64,000 bases of DNA from TH-plancto1 sp043777375 (GTDB lineage: Bacteria > Planctomycetota > Planctomycetia > Planctomycetales > Planctomycetaceae). Shown one piece after another: positions 24,725 through 35,400 of the stretch (its first letter is position 1; every line of letters starts with the position of its first letter). A program made the translations under genes and the position numbers. The DNA lies in the NCBI GenBank assembly GCA_043777375.1, contig JAYWHX010000196.1, positions 16,998 to 80,997 on the forward strand. The letters run 5' to 3'. The notes under the pieces were generated by a model, which was not told where the DNA came from, ran no database searches, and saw only the letters and a list, made by a program, of their open reading frames with translations.

Positions 24725-25825
24725 TCATGCTCGTGGTTGGACCTGCTCCACGAGGGCATCCAGTGTCTCCGGTCTCGCCCCAAGTTCGCGCGCACGGAGA
24801 ACTATGGCCCGAAACGCTCGTCCTTCAAATACCCCGTCCTGGGCTGGCGAAAAGCAGCGGCAGGCCGTGAGAAATGTGTTCCACGCGAGAATGATCGTCA
24901 CCTTGACGCCCCGCTGCCCCGCCCACTGCATCACCTCATCAAAATCAGTCTGCAGTTGACGATGGCTGACCGCGAGAAATGTGAGGCTTCGGGTTCCGTG
25001 ATCGGCAACGGCTTTTTCGATATTTGCTCGGATGTGCGTATCCGTGACTGGCTTGTCTTTGACTTCGAAGGCCATCTCAAACGTGTCATCCGCCCTCTTG
25101 ACTGCGACATCAAGTGGAGCCTTGCGGTCTGGGTCGTTGATGACACCGACAACGACTCGATCTCTTCCGAACACTGCATCGAGAAGGCCAGCAGCACTGG
25201 CTTGTGCTCTGCGGCCCCCTTCAGACTCTTCTGCCACGTAGTCGCAAATCAGAGATTCGAGCGAAGCCATTGTGAGGCTGTCACCAATCAGTGGATCGAG
25301 GTTCACCGCCTCCAAGAGTGATCGACGCCGTGCGGTAATGAAACCGCGAAGTGCCAGTCTGGCCTGCCCACTGCCGGACAGTGCCTTCAGAGATTCCATA
25401 CAAGCGAGGAAGAGATTCCAGCCTTCCTGATTGCGAACGCCCGTGATCTCGTCAATTCTCGTTTTTCCGATGAACGGCGTGTTGTTCAGCGGGTTCGTGC
25501 CGTTGGCACCAAGGTCAATTTCAAGTTTTGCTCGATTGCGAGCCCAGACGTTGTCTGCCAGTGACCTTGCTGAGTACGACGTGGCGGCCTCTCCCCGGTC
25601 AAGGAGCGAGTAGACATCGACTCGTTCATCGGTGGCCTTTGCCAGGATCGCGGTCCCGAGAGCGGCGATCACTGTAGAACTCTTTCGGTGAGGGCAGAGC
25701 AGTCCAAGCTTCATTACCCGGTCACGCCATTCAGCGGCGACCTTGGGAAGCAGTCCAGTTGACGCAGCTTCACTTTCGAAGAAAAGAATCCTCACTGCAT
25801 TTGAGTGATCAATCGAGATGGCCAC
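24725..25825 (-). CDS. Putative Type II restriction endonuclease, SacI-like
   Basis: 366 residues from GTG 25825, which has a strong GGAGGAG eight bases upstream; an in-frame ATG at 25966 is less likely. NPLNNTPFIGKTRIDEI, QEGWNLFLACMESL and the late FEVKDKPVTDTHIRA match my recollection of the SacI endonuclease family (about 358 residues). APLDVAV followed by AFEVKDK gives a PD-(D/E)xK-type D...ExK catalytic core. It precedes the methyltransferase gene in the same orientation, the standard Type II arrangement. Family assignment is moderately sure; the cut site is not predicted. Confidence 0.7.
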   Translation of the reverse strand: MAISIDHSNAVRILFFESEAASTGLLPKVAAEWRDRVMKLGLLCPHRKSSTVIAALGTAILAKATDERVDVYSLLDRGEAATSYSARSLADNVWARNRAKLEIDLGANGTNPLNNTPFIGKTRIDEITGVRNQEGWNLFLACMESLKALSGSGQARLALRGFITARRRSLLEAVNLDPLIGDSLTMASLESLICDYVAEESEGGRRAQASAAGLLDAVFGRDRVVVGVINDPDRKAPLDVAVKRADDTFEMAFEVKDKPVTDTHIRANIEKAVADHGTRSLTFLAVSHRQLQTDFDEVMQWAGQRGVKVTIILAWNTFLTACRCFSPAQDGVFEGRAFRAIVLRARELGARPETLDALVEQVQPRA

Positions 25826-26050
25826 CGGACTCGCTCCTCCCTGATTCCTGACCGGCCGCACTGCTGTCAGCGATCGGAAACGATCAGAGCGGTTGCTCCT
25901 TTTTGGGCATTCGCGATTGCCGATCTGCCAGGCTGAGCGATTGAGTTTATCAGTCAGAACTGCCATTCACAATTTGGACGGTTTTCAGTGATGCGATTTC
26001 GAACCTCTCCAGATGGCTCCAACTCGACAGCGGTGGTCACAAATGCGGGT

Positions 26051-27160
26051 TCATCTCGTTGTAGTTCGCGATGCCGAATTGGAAGCAACCCCAGCCAGCA
26101 AGTAGTTCCCAGCCCGAGCCGAACCGGCAAAGCGGACAAGCCCAGCTGACTTGAGTGTGGTCAAGTCTCGCTTCGCAGTTGTTGATGAACAACCGAAACG
26201 ATCAATCAGATGCCGAATCTGGAGTTGGACTCCCTGCTTCAATTGCGAGAGTGCCCAACGCTGGCGGTCGTTCAGATCGCGGGAAGGTGACTCGTCCGGG
26301 ACATCGTGTTCTTCGCTCTGGGGAACGTTTGTGTCCGCAAGTGAATCGGTGCTGCACGTTGCGACATGATTCCCGTGTTCTATCGTGATCCATTCCTGCA
26401 ACCGGTATCCCGGCCCGCCACTGGCGATGATCGAGGTCCGCTCGCAGGTGATGTTGGCCTCTTCCAGAAGCCGCTGGCTGACTTTGTTGCGGAACTCCAG
26501 CACTTGGCTGGCGATGCCGTTTTGGCCGCAGTCGGAACCGAGGCGCTCCATCAGATCTGAACCGGCGTGGGCGACGTATTGACCGTTGGGGCGTTTCTCG
26601 GACAGCAGCGTCAGGATCTGGTGCATCAAATCGCTGATCGGGATGTCGACGCCGCAGATCTCGACCCGGCGTGTGAACAGGACCATTTTGCCACCAGTAA
26701 ACGGCCTCGGGGGACCGGAGGGCTTCTGGACCACGGACGACTTCGGGCCGGACTGGCCTGACCGATCAAGGGCTTCGAGGATGGCCTTGTCGAGCGTGCG
26801 GCCCCGGATCGGGAACGGTTTGGGGATGTAGTCCGCTGCGCCCATCTTGATGCAGTCGACGCCTTGGTGTGGGCCGTCGTTGCCGTGGGCGGTCATCACG
26901 ATCACCGGCGTCCGCTTGCCGAACTGGCCGATCGCTTCCCGCAGCAGGTTGATGCCGTTTTCGATCCGTGGGAAGCTCCGGCCGTCTTTGACCGGGATTT
27001 CCAGGTCGAACAGGGCATACGCATACGAATGCCCATTGAGCAGCTTCCGGGCCGCTTCCTGGCATGAAGCGGTGTCGTGTTCGTGGCCGAGTGATTCGAC
27101 CACATCAACCACAGTGTCCCTGATCCGGGGATCATCTTCCACAATCAGTGCGCGCGTCAT
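26051..27160 (-). CDS. Response regulator with receiver and two winged-HTH domains
   Basis: 369 residues. The receiver domain (1-120) has the acidic pocket ED at 8-9, phospho-acceptor Asp52 (YALFDLEIP), Thr90 (IVMTAHG) and Lys114 (IPKPF). The C-terminal part holds one DNA-binding-like domain starting near FTRRVEICGVDI with SQVLEFRNKVSQRL, and a second HTH with LNDRQRWALSQLKQGVQL and SSTTAKRDLTTLKSAGLV. It starts 12 bases after the partner kinase stop, so both are co-transcribed. It would carry the kinase signal to promoters not identified here. Confidence 0.85.
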   Translation of the reverse strand: MTRALIVEDDPRIRDTVVDVVESLGHEHDTASCQEAARKLLNGHSYAYALFDLEIPVKDGRSFPRIENGINLLREAIGQFGKRTPVIVMTAHGNDGPHQGVDCIKMGAADYIPKPFPIRGRTLDKAILEALDRSGQSGPKSSVVQKPSGPPRPFTGGKMVLFTRRVEICGVDIPISDLMHQILTLLSEKRPNGQYVAHAGSDLMERLGSDCGQNGIASQVLEFRNKVSQRLLEEANITCERTSIIASGGPGYRLQEWITIEHGNHVATCSTDSLADTNVPQSEEHDVPDESPSRDLNDRQRWALSQLKQGVQLQIRHLIDRFGCSSTTAKRDLTTLKSAGLVRFAGSARAGNYLLAGVASNSASRTTTR

Positions 27161-27172
27161 GGCGTCACATCC

Positions 27173-28321
27173 TCAGTCTTCGGTCAGTGGCAATCTCATG
27201 CTGACTCGGGTGCCTACGCCTTCCTGGCTGTCAATCTCCAGAGACCCACCGTGGGCCTCGATGTACCGCTTTGATGTGGGCAGGCCGAACCCTGTTCCGT
27301 CATGTTTCAGAGTGGTCTGGCCCGGGATAAACTGCCGAATCTGACGCAGGTCTTCCGCACCAAATCCGATCGCATTGTCTTCGATCACAATGTCGACTCG
27401 TCCTGGCTGCGTCACCTGAGCCTGGACGTTGATCCAGAGCGGGCCGTCCTGATCCAGCTTGGGCCGGAACCCGTCCAAGGCGTTCTGGATCAGGTTCGTG
27501 AAAGCCACGACGATATGAACCTTGGAGGCATCAATCGTGATCTCGTCAGGAACCAGTATCCGCAGGGAGATCAGGCTCGGGTCATGTCCACTTTTAACGA
27601 AACACGCCTTGGCATTCTCGCTGGCCTCATGGACCAGGGACGACAAGCGTTCGCGACGGCGTTCGGTCGGGATCTGCTGCGAGAATCGGCGGACATCGTC
27701 CATCAACTGGGTCAGGTCCGCCGTCGCATCAATGATCCGCTTCAAGTGCTTTTGCAGTTCGGCCTGCGTGACCTTGCCAGTGGTCACGCGATTGAGCAGC
27801 GTCTGAGCACTGCTGCTGGCTGGGGTCAGCAGCCCTCGCATGTTGTGGATCGTGGCTCCGACCAGAACGTCATACAGCCGCTCCGCAATCTGCCGGGACA
27901 TCTTCGTCGCCAGCGTCCCGTGCAGCCGCTCCATCATTTCATAGTCGTCGGCCACGCTGCCCAGCACCATGCGACGACGCGAGGAGGTCTGTTGTCCCTT
28001 GCGACGACGATCGAGCGACCGCTCTGCCGCTTTCCGCACATAGGAGTTCTCGTCCTCACTGAGCTGCGCAGCCAGGCAACCAAAACTCTCTTCCGGGAGC
28101 CGGTCGAGCAACTCTGCCGCGCGAAGACGTACCTCCCACTTCGCGTCGCGGGCCAGGATCGCCAGCACGGTCAACATCTCATCTGTCGGTGAACCAAATG
28201 CCTCCGCGTGGTTGATCAGGAGCGATTCCCGGTCACACCAGCGAATCGAATTCGGATCAGCTTCCAACCGCCGGGCGACTGTCGCCCAATCCGGGAGTGT
28301 GGCTGTTGCATTACTGACCAT
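27173..28321 (-). CDS. Cytoplasmic histidine kinase with HEAT-like N-terminus
   Basis: 382 residues, no membrane helix. Residues about 45-105 look like HEAT repeats (RDAKWEVRLRAAELLDRLP, SEDENSYVRKAAERSLD). The dimerisation box holds His159 in LVGATIHNMRGLLTPASS; the N box is VAFTNLIQNALDGF (Asn276/280), G1 IVIEDNAIGFG and G2 GTGFGLPTSKRY. It should autophosphorylate and pass phosphate to the adjacent response regulator. Its ATG lies inside the end of the upstream ATPase gene (overlap 11 bases), linking it to that protein. The soluble HEAT domain suggests it senses an internal protein or nucleic-acid complex. Confidence 0.85.
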   Translation of the reverse strand: MVSNATATLPDWATVARRLEADPNSIRWCDRESLLINHAEAFGSPTDEMLTVLAILARDAKWEVRLRAAELLDRLPEESFGCLAAQLSEDENSYVRKAAERSLDRRRKGQQTSSRRRMVLGSVADDYEMMERLHGTLATKMSRQIAERLYDVLVGATIHNMRGLLTPASSSAQTLLNRVTTGKVTQAELQKHLKRIIDATADLTQLMDDVRRFSQQIPTERRRERLSSLVHEASENAKACFVKSGHDPSLISLRILVPDEITIDASKVHIVVAFTNLIQNALDGFRPKLDQDGPLWINVQAQVTQPGRVDIVIEDNAIGFGAEDLRQIRQFIPGQTTLKHDGTGFGLPTSKRYIEAHGGSLEIDSQEGVGTRVSMRLPLTED

Positions 28322-30194
28322 ATCGTTCCCCCCGTCGTCGGAACGCCTCGGTTCCCCCTTCCAGCAGAGTCACGATCTCGGCTTTGCACTGATCGACATT
28401 CCCTTCCTGGGTGACTCGTCCCCGGGCTCCGTCCGACTCCAGCACGACGACATGATCGGCCTCCCCCAGCACCGGGATGTTCGGATTGTGAGTCACGAGA
28501 ATCAGCTGCCGCTTGGCCTTCACGTGCCGCAAGCTCTCGACCACGGTCTGAAAGATGAACCGGTTATCGAGGTTGTCTTCCGGCTGGTCCACGATCAGCG
28601 TGCTGTCGCTTTCCATCAGCAGGATCGGCAGGATCGTCGTACATTTCTGGCCGGTGGAGAGGCTGGTGGTGTCCTTGTACTCCTGGCCATCCTTGAGTTC
28701 GATCAGCGGCTGATCGTCGAGCTCGACCGTCTCCAGCGTGAACAGAAACTCCGGGTCGAGCAGCGTACTCGCGGTCTTGGTGGCCTGCTCACTGTTGAGT
28801 TCCGCCCGGTCGATCAGCTGACCGGCATCCCGGTTGCGAATGGTCGCCGTCAGTGCAGCGGGCGGGATCGCAGCGGCGATTTTCTGCGCTACGATCCCTT
28901 GGCGAAGCCCGATCCCCTTCAGCCTGGTCTCCAGCATCTGGCGATAGGCGTCCGCGTTGCCGTACTGCATGATCGTGACACGGATCGTCGGGGCCAGCTC
29001 CGCGTTGATCCGTTCCGCGACCGCCTTGCGGATCGCGAACCGCTGGTCCCGCAGATCAGACAGCTGTTCCAGCAGATCCCGACGCCGGGCATAGAGTTCC
29101 GTGATCCGCTGGTTCGTCTCGGACTGCTGCTGTTGCCGGGCGAGCAGCTGGTTCCGTCGACGTTCGAGTTCCGTGCGTTCGGCGGCCTGCTGCTGGGCCT
29201 GTTTGTGTTTCTCGATCGTTGATCGGAAGGTCAGTTCCTGTTCCCGGTGCTTCTGGGCGATGACCTCCACTTTCCCGGTGATCGTCTGGCCGACGGCATC
29301 AATGCGTTGTGCCGCCTGATCGAGCAGGGAATTCACGTCTTTGGAGCAGGCTTTGACCTGCTGAAACGCTTCCTGCAGGATTGACCCGTTCGGCCCCTTG
29401 AGTGTCTCGGCGTCGAAGAGGTTGCCAGTCCGGGATTCGATCCCGCCGATCTGGGATCGGACTGCCTCCTGAAACTGCCCCAGCAGTTCCCGCAATCGCT
29501 GCAACGACCGGGTTTCCCGATCGCGAACACTCTTCAGACGGTGCGCCTCGTTGATCTCGGCATTCGCTCCATCGGGCGAGTCGCCGTACGCCTTCAGTTT
29601 CGTCTCGATGCCCGGCAGTGCGGCCATCTCGTCCTGAATGGCTGCCACATCCCGTTCCAGCGGAATGATCTGGTGAGCGTTCGCCTTGAGTGTCGAGACC
29701 AGATGCTGCTCGCGGGAGAAGATCTCGGCGATCTGCGAGCCCGCGAAGCTGTCGATCAGATCGAGCTGATAGAGCGGACGATCGGCGATCGACTCCACGG
29801 CGTTCTGGCTGAAAATCTCCGCCCGGAACAGCCCCGACTTCAGATTGACCGCAGCGGGAGCCCCGGACTCATCGAGTACAATCGGCTCATCACCGAAGGA
29901 TCGCGTGACCCGATACGCCGTACCATCCGTAGCCCGAATCCCCAGCTCAATCCGCCCGCCGTTCAGGTTCCGTTTGACGAGGTTCTCGATCCGCTTCCGC
30001 TCGTCCGTCGCATGCTCGCGGCTCGGCAGGGCGTCGAGAGCATATCCGACAAACTCGACCGCCGTGGTCTTGCCGGTCCCTCGCGCTCCAATCACACAGT
30101 TCAGTCCGCCACGAAAAGTGACCCGCAGACCATCGAGAAAACCGCCAATGACAGCGAGGTACTCGATGCGTTGGGAGATGGGTTTCCCAATCAC
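28311..30194 (-). CDS. SMC/RecF-like ABC ATPase
   Basis: 627 residues from GTG 30194, with GGAG seven bases upstream. Walker A GARGTGKTT (36-44) is near the N-terminus; the middle about 170-400 is a coiled coil (RQQQQSETNQRITELYARRR); the C-terminus has the ABC signature LSTGQ, Walker B LIVDQPEDNLD and the switch ILVTHNPNIPVLGEAD. This is the layout of SbcC/RecF-type ATPases that act on DNA ends or in defence complexes. No nuclease domain is fused. The overlap with the kinase gene implies a signalling ATPase module; what it senses is unknown. Confidence 0.82.
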   Translation of the reverse strand: MIGKPISQRIEYLAVIGGFLDGLRVTFRGGLNCVIGARGTGKTTAVEFVGYALDALPSREHATDERKRIENLVKRNLNGGRIELGIRATDGTAYRVTRSFGDEPIVLDESGAPAAVNLKSGLFRAEIFSQNAVESIADRPLYQLDLIDSFAGSQIAEIFSREQHLVSTLKANAHQIIPLERDVAAIQDEMAALPGIETKLKAYGDSPDGANAEINEAHRLKSVRDRETRSLQRLRELLGQFQEAVRSQIGGIESRTGNLFDAETLKGPNGSILQEAFQQVKACSKDVNSLLDQAAQRIDAVGQTITGKVEVIAQKHREQELTFRSTIEKHKQAQQQAAERTELERRRNQLLARQQQQSETNQRITELYARRRDLLEQLSDLRDQRFAIRKAVAERINAELAPTIRVTIMQYGNADAYRQMLETRLKGIGLRQGIVAQKIAAAIPPAALTATIRNRDAGQLIDRAELNSEQATKTASTLLDPEFLFTLETVELDDQPLIELKDGQEYKDTTSLSTGQKCTTILPILLMESDSTLIVDQPEDNLDNRFIFQTVVESLRHVKAKRQLILVTHNPNIPVLGEADHVVVLESDGARGRVTQEGNVDQCKAEIVTLLEGGTEAFRRRGERYGQ

Positions 30195-30414
30195 GTCAGA
30201 CTCCAGAATTCTCTGAAGCAGACTCAGCGCAGCAAACTACCTTGGGAGAACTGGTCAAAAGACCGTGTCAGAACCCGGGAGAAGTGCCTGCCAAGTGGCT
30301 TCAATGTCCGGCATGACAGAGCCGACAGGCTGGGTTCCACCGCGCATACGCGGCTTGGGTGACATGTACGAATGTATCATGCCCAGAAGCGGTGTCAAGG
30401 ACTTGAGCATGTTC

Positions 30415-32430
30415 TTATATCAGATTCTCGATCGTCCCAAGAATCCCGCGAACGCGTGCTGCCAACCAGGGCTCGGAGTCATGCGCAATCACTCGCGTTG
30501 TCTGTCGCCACTTGTCGAAGAGCACGGTGAGTTCAGTTCGCTTTGGCCCAACCAGTAACCTAACAATTGGGCTTGCCATGTCTGCCGCCATTGCGCTGTA
30601 GGCTGTCGCGGAAAAGAGCAATTCTCTTCTATCCGGTTCCTTTGCGTTCTCGCACTCGACTGCGAACAACTGTGGGAGTCGCATTAGCCACTCCTCATCC
30701 TGCTGCAACTGCCAATCGGTCAAGAACATGATCAGCTTATCCAGGGCATCCAGCTGAAGTTCTTGAAAGACCCTCTGACGCCAGTCATTATCGTTCAGAA
30801 GATCTCGAATTACTGAATCTACATGGCTTCGATCAATCAGCAAGCAATTCAGGCTGGTGCATAGAAAGACAGAGGGTCCATTCCGAAGCACTCGCAGTTC
30901 TGTCAAAAGATCCTTAGATCTATTTCCTTCCTCGATCATACGCCGAGCCGCAAGTACCTGTCGCGCAGATTCGGTGCATTGATTGTCCGTCGGAGTGTCC
31001 GTCAGTCCTAAGTCGGATGGCGATACCGGCAGCTCAAATGCATAGGCAGCACTGCTTTTTCCGACGACCCGCAGACTGCCAACGCAGATTGCGGAAGTCA
31101 GTCGAGTAATCAAGAAGGTCCGGTACGCATCTCGAGCATCGCACTCAGGAAAGTCAGAAAATCGCCGCACTGCCGTTGAAAGAAGAGCATCGCCCCAAAT
31201 AAACGGGGCATACAGATTCGCGATTCGCAGTGCCGACGGGGCCATTCGAGACCGAGCCATGAACCATCGTCGCCACGACAGTGGAAGCACTTCCGTCTGC
31301 AAGAAGTCGCAACCATTCTTTACATGATCTGGATCGGCATAGAATAACTGTGCGACCATCTCGGTCATCCAGCAGGCCGCTGCCGCGACGACATCACAGT
31401 TGAGTCCGGGGATCGCCGCTTCCAGATGAAGTTGATAGTGCTGCAATAAATGCGCCCGGAGCTGCCACAGCGGGGCCTGAGAACAACTCGAATCAGGTTC
31501 AGAGCTGGTGATTACACCACGGATGACGTTGAGCAGCCGCTCAATTTCGTCATGCCGAATCCATTTTGGTTGCTCCAGGAACGCGTGTGCGGCATGATAT
31601 TGAGCCAATACGCTTGGGCAGGATTCGGTCCACTTCCAAACAGTACTCCAGATGTCGTGGCCCGAGTGACGGCGCTCCCAAGCCGCGATGAGTGTGCCTG
31701 CCGATAGTTCTCCCGCCAGGGGCAGATATCCGCAGAATTCGAGGTATCGATTCAGCGCAATGGCCAACTCATCGATCGAAGACCATTCCTCCAACTTCGT
31801 TCTAAGCATCTCCACTTCCTCAGCTGGATTCCAGACTGGGGGGCGATCGTGCTCGAAACTATTTGCCCGCGGCCGGATGACCTTGCTTAGGTATTCTTGG
31901 TAGCTCTCCTCGTATCGCAACCGAGAGGCTTGGCGGACACCAGCACAGTTCACACGGAAGTCGCGATCGATTGCGTCTCGAAGTGCTAAGCCTGCGCCAA
32001 TCCAAGCCGACTCATCTTCAAGTCTCAATACATCCGCGTTCTGCTTCAGGAGGTCAAGGACATAGGGGGACGCCCAGCACACTTCCTTGGACTTGGCAGC
32101 GAGGAAATGTTCGAGAGCGGCACATCGAATGTTCGCATCGTGTGACAGCAGGTGATCGGAAACGTCGATGATTCCGCGACTGTGGTCCTCGACAACCACC
32201 ACGAGCGGTCCATCGGGAAGCGGCATTCGTAGCGGGTAATCCTGTTGAGTTAGAACCGGAAAAAGAGTAGGTGGTATTGGCTGCGAGATTTCGCCATTCC
32301 ACGTCCCCGCCTTCCGAAATCGCATGACGACGTGTCCAGGGACTGATTGACCGATGCGATGACACAATGCCTGCAGCTGAATACGCCTGCGAAAGGCCAA
32401 CCAGATCTCGTCTTCAGTCATATCGGACAT
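30415..32430 (-). CDS. Large helical protein of unknown family, third gene of TM/TPR-PIN operon
   Basis: 671 residues from ATG 32430 (MSDMTEDEIWLAFRRRIQLQ), which has GGAGG seven bases upstream and overlaps the end of the preceding gene by 17 bases. A further 8 residues to 32454 are possible. It is soluble, mostly alpha-helical and rich in Trp and Leu. I saw no Walker, nuclease, deaminase or protease motif and do not recognise it. The short beta-like part near the start (VPGHVVMRFRKAGTWNGEI, LPDGPLVVVVEDHSRG) differs from the rest. Strict overlap with its neighbours says it works with the TPR/PIN protein. Confidence 0.75.
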   Translation of the reverse strand: MSDMTEDEIWLAFRRRIQLQALCHRIGQSVPGHVVMRFRKAGTWNGEISQPIPPTLFPVLTQQDYPLRMPLPDGPLVVVVEDHSRGIIDVSDHLLSHDANIRCAALEHFLAAKSKEVCWASPYVLDLLKQNADVLRLEDESAWIGAGLALRDAIDRDFRVNCAGVRQASRLRYEESYQEYLSKVIRPRANSFEHDRPPVWNPAEEVEMLRTKLEEWSSIDELAIALNRYLEFCGYLPLAGELSAGTLIAAWERRHSGHDIWSTVWKWTESCPSVLAQYHAAHAFLEQPKWIRHDEIERLLNVIRGVITSSEPDSSCSQAPLWQLRAHLLQHYQLHLEAAIPGLNCDVVAAAACWMTEMVAQLFYADPDHVKNGCDFLQTEVLPLSWRRWFMARSRMAPSALRIANLYAPFIWGDALLSTAVRRFSDFPECDARDAYRTFLITRLTSAICVGSLRVVGKSSAAYAFELPVSPSDLGLTDTPTDNQCTESARQVLAARRMIEEGNRSKDLLTELRVLRNGPSVFLCTSLNCLLIDRSHVDSVIRDLLNDNDWRQRVFQELQLDALDKLIMFLTDWQLQQDEEWLMRLPQLFAVECENAKEPDRRELLFSATAYSAMAADMASPIVRLLVGPKRTELTVLFDKWRQTTRVIAHDSEPWLAARVRGILGTIENLI

Positions 32431-35400
32431 TAGCTGCCTCCGCTGCCGCTTCATAGAACTCGTCCTCTGTCATTCCCAATTGTCTGGCCATGAGACGAAG
32501 AGCTTCGTTGGCTCGCTGCACTGGCTGTATGGTCGCAAATCGGATCATCGCTGTTAGGATAAATTCCTTCGGAGTAATGTCAGCCAAACGTCTCCCCACT
32601 GGCGAGTAGAGCATTCCTCGCGGAACTGCCGGAAGTAGACTCTCGATGCACCAGGAAGTCACTGATTTCAACTGTTGGTCGGTGATCGATGAATCCTCCC
32701 ATAGTGCCCCAAGGAATTCGACACAGACTTGCTTCCACGCCATAAAGTACTTGAACGCGATCGGTGTTGGAACGTCCGATTTCTCTGGGCCGCAGAACAA
32801 GCCTGGATCACGCATCGACTCTTGGACATACGCGGCGATCTCGCGAAGTTCCGGTCCAGGAAGGTTGTCTCGTGAACGCGATGCTGCGAACTTCAAGTGC
32901 CGCGACTCTGGAAGCAGAAAACGGTATCTCCAACGCATCATGCGGATCAGATCGGTACACACGTCATCGGTGCTCAGCACGCTCTTGCTTTCCAGTCCAA
33001 CAAGTAGACGATCCGTGCCGAAACCCGCGTCGGGCAATTCTGGGTACTGATTTTGAACAGCCGCCTGACACAGCCGATCGTCGGCCAGGAGACGACAACC
33101 CAGGTCGTGGGCAAGCAATACGGCATCGAGGAAAGGTGGTGGCTCCACGTTATCGTCGTCTGCATCGTCATCACCACTCCGGCGGCATGACGGGGAATCA
33201 CGGTACTCCAATTTGCCAACCACTCGGAGCTGATTGATTTCCTCCCACATGGCTTGGTGTGAACTGAAGATGGATCGCTGGAAGTCGTACCCCTGTAGTT
33301 CGCGTACCTCGTCATCGTAGTCGGTGCGTGTCACGCACCAGATCACGCTGGGCAGGACACGTTCAAGCCATTCGTATCTGGCCAGCGATCGCAAGGTGCT
33401 CATTGCAAACAAGACACGTGCATCACGAGGTAGCTCCCGATCACTTTGCATCGGACGATGGCAGACGCAACTGAACTCTCCAAGCTCGTCCGATGTGAGG
33501 CGCTGTGTCGACCGCAGGAACTGCGCCACATCGGCCAAAGAAAAACGGTGGTCATCACCATCACCTCGGTATTCGTCGACAAGATTCATGCCGTCAGCGA
33601 CATCGCTGTCCTCTACCACCGTGATCAGGCGTCGCTGAACCAGATCGTGAACACTTCGCAGTTCCTGTTCACGGGATGGCTGATGCGATGCCAGCCGCTG
33701 AGCATCGCGGACCGGGAGATCTCCGAAGGAAGCGGGAAGTATCAGCTTTCCAAGGTAGTTAGCTGCCAGAGTCAAACGGCCCAAGCGATGCAGCGTGATG
33801 ATCGCAGACATGTCCGCGACCACGGGCTCGTCCGGACGCGGTATACCAATCCGCGATACTGTAGAACCACCGGCTGAATCTTTCTGGACTGAGAACCCGT
33901 TTGTCGCGTAGATGGTCCACTCACCCCGCGACGGAACATCATCGGGTAGCCAATGGAGTCGCTGCGTTCGCCTGTGCCACGCTTGGTCGGCAACGCTACC
34001 CAACAGTGCATCGGCGACGAGCCAAGGAAGTTTTCCGCTGACGACTTCGCTGAAAAGGGACTCTTTTTGACGGTGCCGCTCTGCTCCGATCGTCTTGAGG
34101 TCATCTAACGACACCGTGCGAAATATCGGCTCTGGTAATTGTCCGTCGTGCTGCATCTTCATCAGCTGCTCGAAAGCTGAGTATGCAGCCTTGTCCTCGC
34201 CCGCTCTGTATGCGGTATCCATGTAAAGGACAAGAAAACGGGACTCACTCCAAAATGTTTTCTGAAGTCGTTGCAAGTCAGCAAATGCGTCCGATGCGCG
34301 GTCTAGACTTTTTAGAATCTCCGTGCGAAGGCCGATGAGCTGGAGATCTGGCTGCGTGGAATTGAACACAACATCGAGTGAAGCGAGCGCCGAACTTGGG
34401 TCACCGCTGTGAACTTGACAAATGGCTAGATTGATTCGATATCGCTCGGTACTGGGCTGAAGAAGAATTAATCTCTGGAAGATAACGCCTGCCTCGGAGA
34501 ATTGGCGCAAGCGAGTGTGAGCGAATCCGAGTTGTTCGAGGATTCGTGCATCGTCCGGCGACTGGACAACTGCCTTTTTCAGAACTCGGACCGCATCTTC
34601 AAATCGGTGCTGCTGAATACTCAATCCAGCAAAGCGGTTGAGCATGTCAGGATGGGGCATCAACTGACATGCCCGGTCCCAACACGCTGTCGCCTTGTCA
34701 AAGTCGTCAGCCATTTCATGAGCCTTCGCCGCGATCTGCCACCAAACTGCGTCGTGCTCTCTTAGATCGGTATTGAGCTCCGTCAATGCGGCATCAGCTC
34801 GATCCTGCATGAGGAACGCTACCGCATCAAAGAAAAGACGAAATCGATTCGATTCTCCAACCAAGCCATCTACGACGCTTCGCGCTCGCGCCATAGACGC
34901 CAAATCCATAGCACTGGCGGTTTCAAATAACCCTTGGCACAGCTGCTCGGTTGCCTCTTGGCCTCGGTCGCGGGCCATCTGCTGAAGACCGATCAGAGAA
35001 TCGAGCGATTCTCGGCCCCGCCCGTAGACTTCTCGATCCAAGAGTGCTGCCAAGAACCCCGCTGAGAAGCTGTTGGGATGTTCGACACGAAGACGGCCGG
35101 AGAGTCCCTTCGGTGGTTCACAGATTCTTCGAAGCGTCAATTGAGCGAGCAGCAATGGTACGGGATGGCACCGGATCATCGGCTGCACGAGGTCCGTGAT
35201 CTGGGAGAATTGTCCCATCAGTCCGTAAGCGTTCGTGGCGAACTCAACAGCAAGCCGCTGTACAGCACCCGCCACATGTCCGGACAGCCGCACAGGTGAC
35301 ACAAGTGGATTCAGTACTTCGATAGCGAACTCAAGGAGGGCACGATCCTCATCTGCGAGACCACCCCTTGCAACAATTCCAACGCCCGAAGTGTCATCCA

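Noticed and set aside
27302..29222. + strand frames opposite the kinase and ATPase genes
   Set aside because: The - strand products carry complete kinase and ABC motifs; the + strand frames carry none.
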